Origin: Thecamonas trahens ATCC 50062
Taxonomy: Eukaryota; Apusozoa; Apusomonadida; Apusomonadidae
Assembly: GCF_000142905.1 (NCBI RefSeq)
Contig: NW_013657664.1
Location: 198,287-262,286, forward strand
Direction: 5' to 3'
Length of the DNA: 64,000 nucleotides
Shown: positions 61,157-64,000 of the stretch, in pieces
How the letters are laid out: each line of letters opens with the position of its first letter
Numbering within the stretch: position 1 is the first letter of the stretch
Made by a program: the position numbers and the translations under genes
Notes under the pieces: model-generated
What the model was told of the DNA's origin: nothing
Databases searched by the model: none
The model's input: only the letters and a program-made list of their open reading frames with translations

Positions 61157-62811
61157 CTATCTTGTGCGGAAGCGGAAGCCAAAGGCCGGTGCTGCTGACG
61201 TCTGCTTGGGCCGGCGAGAGGAGGAGGCACCAGAGCGACGCGACTTGCGCTTTGGCTGCGTCTGCGGCTGCGAAGGCTCGGGCGCGGCGGGCGTCGGCGG
61301 AGGAGCACTGGTTGCCTGCAGCGAGACATCGGTGGCGCCGGGGACCAACGGCTGGCCGTCGGGGGTAAAGAGAGAGGCAAGGCCGTCAAACGAGGCGCGG
61401 CCGTCGGGCGCGACCAGGTTGAGCGGGAGGGCGGCGCCGGCAGGGAGCGTTGACGAGCCACCAGCCGATGAGCCTGACCATGAGAAGAGCGACGAGGCCG
61501 AAGATGAGACCGAGCTTCCCGATGAGACCGAGACGTTGTCAAGGATAGTCGCCGCTGCCGCCGCTGAGTACTGGGCAGTGGAAAGGCCCGAGAGCTCGAC
61601 CGAGAGGCCGGTTACCATGTGGACGAGCAAGTTCTCCCACTTTGCGACTCGGAGCGAGAACAGGTACTGGGTGCGGAGGAGGGCGTGGTCTGTGGGAAGC
61701 GCGCCGGGCTGAAGCGACTCGGGCCGCAGAGCTCCGAGGAGGCGAACAACCTCGAGGGCGCGCTGCTTCTGCAGCGCCTCGAGGGTGGCACGGTGCTCCG
61801 AGCCCTCGACGTGGACCCCGACAGCTTCGAGATCAGCCTCGAGCTTGGCGTAAAAGTCCTTGATGGTGTCGCGGAGGCGCTTGGCCCGCTTCTTGCGAAG
61901 GCGGCGAACCTTGGCCTCGGGCTCGTTGATAGCGAGATGGTTGCGAGCGCGCGCAGAGGGCGAGGGCGAGGGCGAAGCTGATGCCGCAGCCGCACCGGAC
62001 GTGATCTTTGCCGCACGGCGGTCGGCATGCTCGTACATGACGGCGAGCAGCTGGTTGACAGCGAGCTCGACCGAGTTGTACGAGCCTGGGACGGCGGCGG
62101 TGGCCGCCCATCCGTAGTATCCGCCGTCCATGACGTACGCGTTGAGCACGTCCTGGTCAACAAGCGCAGCGGGGCAGTCGGTCTTGTTTGCGACAAGCAT
62201 GATGCGTGGCGGGTCGGCCAGCGAGGCAAAGGCAGCCTCGACAACAAGGCGCCAGCGGTCGACAGCCAGGAGTGAATCGGGATCATCAGCAGCAAAGACC
62301 ACGAGCACGCCATCAGCGGCGTCGAGGAGCCGGGCCAGGACCGAAGGCGGTGCGGCGAGAGCGGCGGCCGGCACATCCAGCAAGCGGAGGACAAGTGAGG
62401 CGCCGACAATGTCGCCCAGTAGTGAATCTTGAACAAGAACTGCGCGGCAGCCAATGCCCAGCGCAGCCTCGTCGTCGGAGAGCAGAGCATGGGCCTCCTC
62501 CAGCTTGCGGGCGTTCGAGCCAAAGCCTGGCGAAGCAGCTGCGTCATCGGCGGCGGCCAGCCCGTACGGGGCAGCGGTGCCTTCACCAGATGCAAGCGGA
62601 GGAGAAGTAGGGAGAGACGACGATGACAATGCTGGAGCCGAGGCCCGAGTATGTGGGTGGCTGCTGGGTATAGAGGCAGTGACGTGAGGCGGAGCTGACG
62701 ACGGAGGGTAGGCCCAGACCAACGAGGAGACGCCCACGCCCGGGCCGCCTACCACCAGCAGCGAGAGCGCCACCGTGGCTTGCCGGGTACGGCGTGTGCG
62801 ACGGTGTACAT
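61157..62811 (-). CDS. Rab-like protein with degenerate P-loop (possible pseudo-GTPase)
   Basis: A Ras-superfamily-like protein with an atypical GTPase domain. The first strand and P-loop read VALSLLVVGGPGVGVSSLVW, so the P-loop Lys is Val. A long insert replaces switch regions, a later strand is LVVFAADDPDSLLAVDRW, and the G4 motif is intact (IMLVANKTDCPAALVD). The C-terminal half has a basic coiled coil (AKVRRLRKKRAKRLRDTIKD) and a disordered Ser/Pro tail ending in FRFRTR, without a prenylation Cys. The frame has no ATG; the ATG at 62811 (MYTVAHAVPGKP) joins it if one C is added near 62777, giving MYTVAHAVPGKPTVALSLLV and 551 aa. Otherwise an upstream exon exists. No specific family is known to me. 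Confidence 0.65.
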
Positions 62812-62819
62812 GGGAGTGG

Positions 62820-62960
62820 GGAGTGGGGGGGGGGGGGGAGGGGGGAGTAGGGGTGGGCGGAAGGGAGGGGGGAGGGGGGGAGAGGGGGGTTGGGTGAAGT
62901 GGCATAGGGGGGGCGACAGGGGTTGGGTTGGGGCAGACGTGGAGGGGGGGGGGGGGGCAA
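62820..62960. repeat. G-rich tracts upstream of the Rab-like gene
   Basis: Several G runs on the plus strand (about 62826-62838 and 62947-62957) between the Rab-like gene and the Cys-rich membrane protein gene; probably promoter or 3' flank. Confidence 0.75.
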
Positions 62961-63020
62961 TGATGGCAATGATGACGATGATTTTGTTCAAACGAGGGTG
63001 GAAGGGGAGGAAGGGCATGT

Positions 63021-64000
63021 CTAGACAGTAGCCTTCTTCTTCTTCTTGCCGAAGAGACCTCCCTTCTTCTTCTCCTTCTTGGCAGCCTTGCCAGGCTTGC
63101 CGCCGCCAGGCTCACCATCGACCTGGTCCTCACAACACTGCATGCACTTGGCGGGGCACTTGAAGCAGCAGCAGCCAGGAATCCAGGCGCAGCGCAGGCC
63201 GCAGCCGCAACCACACGGGTGGGCCTCCTCCCACTTGGCCAGCTCATCGTCCTCGAGCTGGGCATCGAGATTGGAGCAGGTGCCGACGGGGTTGTGCGGG
63301 AAGCAGGGGGCAACGCGGACGGCGCGGGCCTTGCGCGATTTCTCCGAGTCAAAGTGCGGCGGCGGCTGCGGCTCGTAGGGACGGAAGCAGCAGCAGCCGT
63401 TGCAGGCAGCCTTCTCGTCGCAGCAGCAGCGCTTGTGCGAGGTCGACCGCCACCAGTATTTGCCACGGATGCACCACCAGACAAGAATAAAGACAAAGAG
63501 GAGGACGACAGCAGCGACACCAGCAATGATGCCGGCAAAGGCCTTGGCCTTGGCCACCTTACACTGCGACTGCGGACCGGTGGTCCACTGAGTTCCGCCC
63601 GGGCAGAGGAAGGCCGAGTTGAACGGGCCAGCGGTCGTACCACCGACACAGGGAGCGCCACCACCCGACGATCCGCAGAAACCACAGCCAGGCGCCTCTG
63701 CGCACTGGCACGACTGGGCGGCGTTGCCCGCGCATCCCGCAGCCGCCGAGCACTGCGAGTCGATGTTACCCGAGCCCGAAAAGTACCATGTGCTTGGCGT
63801 GGCGCACGTCGAGCCGTTGGGTCCCGAGGAAGAGCCCACGCGGCACCCACCGTTAGCCGCTCCGCCATTAGAACCAGCTACGTGAGGGGTGAGGGGTGGA
63901 GGGAGTGAGTAGGAGGGGGGGGGGGAGGTCAAGGGGGATGGGGGGGGAGCGGGGCTTGGGTTCCGTAACGGCGCCAAAAGGGAATGATGGCGGGGCGTTC
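63021..64000 (-). CDS. Cys-rich single-pass membrane protein, N-terminal part outside window
   Basis: I do not recognise the family. The main exon opens at an acceptor (CACGTAG) near 63882 and encodes a Cys-rich extracellular part (CAGNAAQSCQCAEAPGCGFC, PSI/EGF-like spacing), one transmembrane helix (FAGIIAGVAAVVLLFVFILV), and an unusual cytoplasmic part with clusters of Cys (HKRCCCDEKAACNGCCCF, HPCGCGCGLRCAW, CCCFKCPAKCMQCCED) and a Lys-rich end (KKEKKKGGLFGKKKKKATV). The cytoplasmic Cys clusters may bind metal or be palmitoylated; that is inference. A short exon may end at the right edge (PAIIPFWR) with donor GTTACG near 63969; the rest, including any signal peptide, lies beyond the window. 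Confidence 0.7.
   Translation of the reverse strand, partial: TPRHHSLLAPLRNPSPAPPPSPLTSPPPSYSLPPPLTPHVAGSNGGAANGGCRVGSSSGPNGSTCATPSTWYFSGSGNIDSQCSAAAGCAGNAAQSCQCAEAPGCGFCGSSGGGAPCVGGTTAGPFNSAFLCPGGTQWTTGPQSQCKVAKAKAFAGIIAGVAAVVLLFVFILVWWCIRGKYWWRSTSHKRCCCDEKAACNGCCCFRPYEPQPPPHFDSEKSRKARAVRVAPCFPHNPVGTCSNLDAQLEDDELAKWEEAHPCGCGCGLRCAWIPGCCCFKCPAKCMQCCEDQVDGEPGGGKPGKAAKKEKKKGGLFGKKKKKATV

Noticed and set aside
1-64000. CRISPR arrays, bacterial operons, insertion sequences or phage genes
   Set aside because: No spacer-repeat structure, transposase, integrase or terminal repeats were seen; all supported genes are eukaryotic in type.

Overview
The window is nuclear DNA from a GC-rich, gene-dense, intron-poor unicellular eukaryote. 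The evidence is single or few-exon genes with canonical introns (donors mostly GTATGT, GTACGT, GTAAGT or GTAGG; introns about 60-420 nt) and typically eukaryotic machinery: WAVE-complex CYFIP, UFC1, COG4, CDT2, PDK1, Rab, a P-type Ca2+-ATPase and a mitochondrial carrier. Opisthokont/amoebozoan-like signalling genes occur next to plant-like families (MLO, thermospermine-synthase type). This suits a free-living heterotrophic flagellate of the apusomonad type (for example Thecamonas), but that assignment is an inference and cannot be proved from this window.

Layout. 0-7 kb: an unrecognised Ser-rich protein running off the left edge, a Frag1/DRAM/Sfk1 membrane protein, an MLO-type protein with four EF-hands, and an SH3/zinc-ribbon/PH protein. 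7-15 kb: a tiny two-exon mitofissin-like (DUF1748/Atg44) gene divergent from a TLC-domain protein, mitochondrial saccharopine dehydrogenase, a divergent DEAD-box helicase, the UFM1 E2 UFC1, and a ferric-reductase/NOX oxidoreductase. 15-28 kb: a kelch protein with a PGAK-repeat tail, a PP2C phosphatase, a ZnF-UBP ubiquitin protease, a Rab GTPase, CYFIP/Sra1, and a Bin3-type methyltransferase. 28-41 kb: a RING-RAWUL-like protein, an Ost3/6-like membrane protein, a PMCA-like ATPase, a mitochondrial carrier, a secreted LamG/Sel1 protein, an aminopropyltransferase, and PDK1 (a 100-N assembly gap lies in its intron). 41-64 kb: CDT2, a multipass membrane protein, a RasGEF with a C-terminal cyclic-nucleotide-binding domain head-to-head with a class III nucleotidyl cyclase, an SCCPDH-like protein, a LIM-RhoGEF-PH protein, COG4, a degenerate Rab-like protein, and a Cys-rich membrane protein running off the right edge.

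Functional threads. One is signalling: the cyclase, the cNMP-RasGEF, the LIM-DH-PH protein, PDK1, PP2C and CYFIP could together link a cyclic nucleotide to Ras/Rho and actin control. The head-to-head cyclase/cNMP-RasGEF pair is the most suggestive unit. The others are ubiquitin-like pathways (USP, CDT2, RING, UFC1, perhaps the Sel1 protein) and secretory-pathway or mitochondrial housekeeping.

Caveats. About eight genes need a single-base correction, mostly in a short homopolymer or repeat, to restore an obvious conserved domain; consensus error is the simplest explanation. Most convergent neighbours end within about 30 bp of each other and one pair overlaps. Intron positions were inferred by eye from GT..AG sites, phase and protein continuity.
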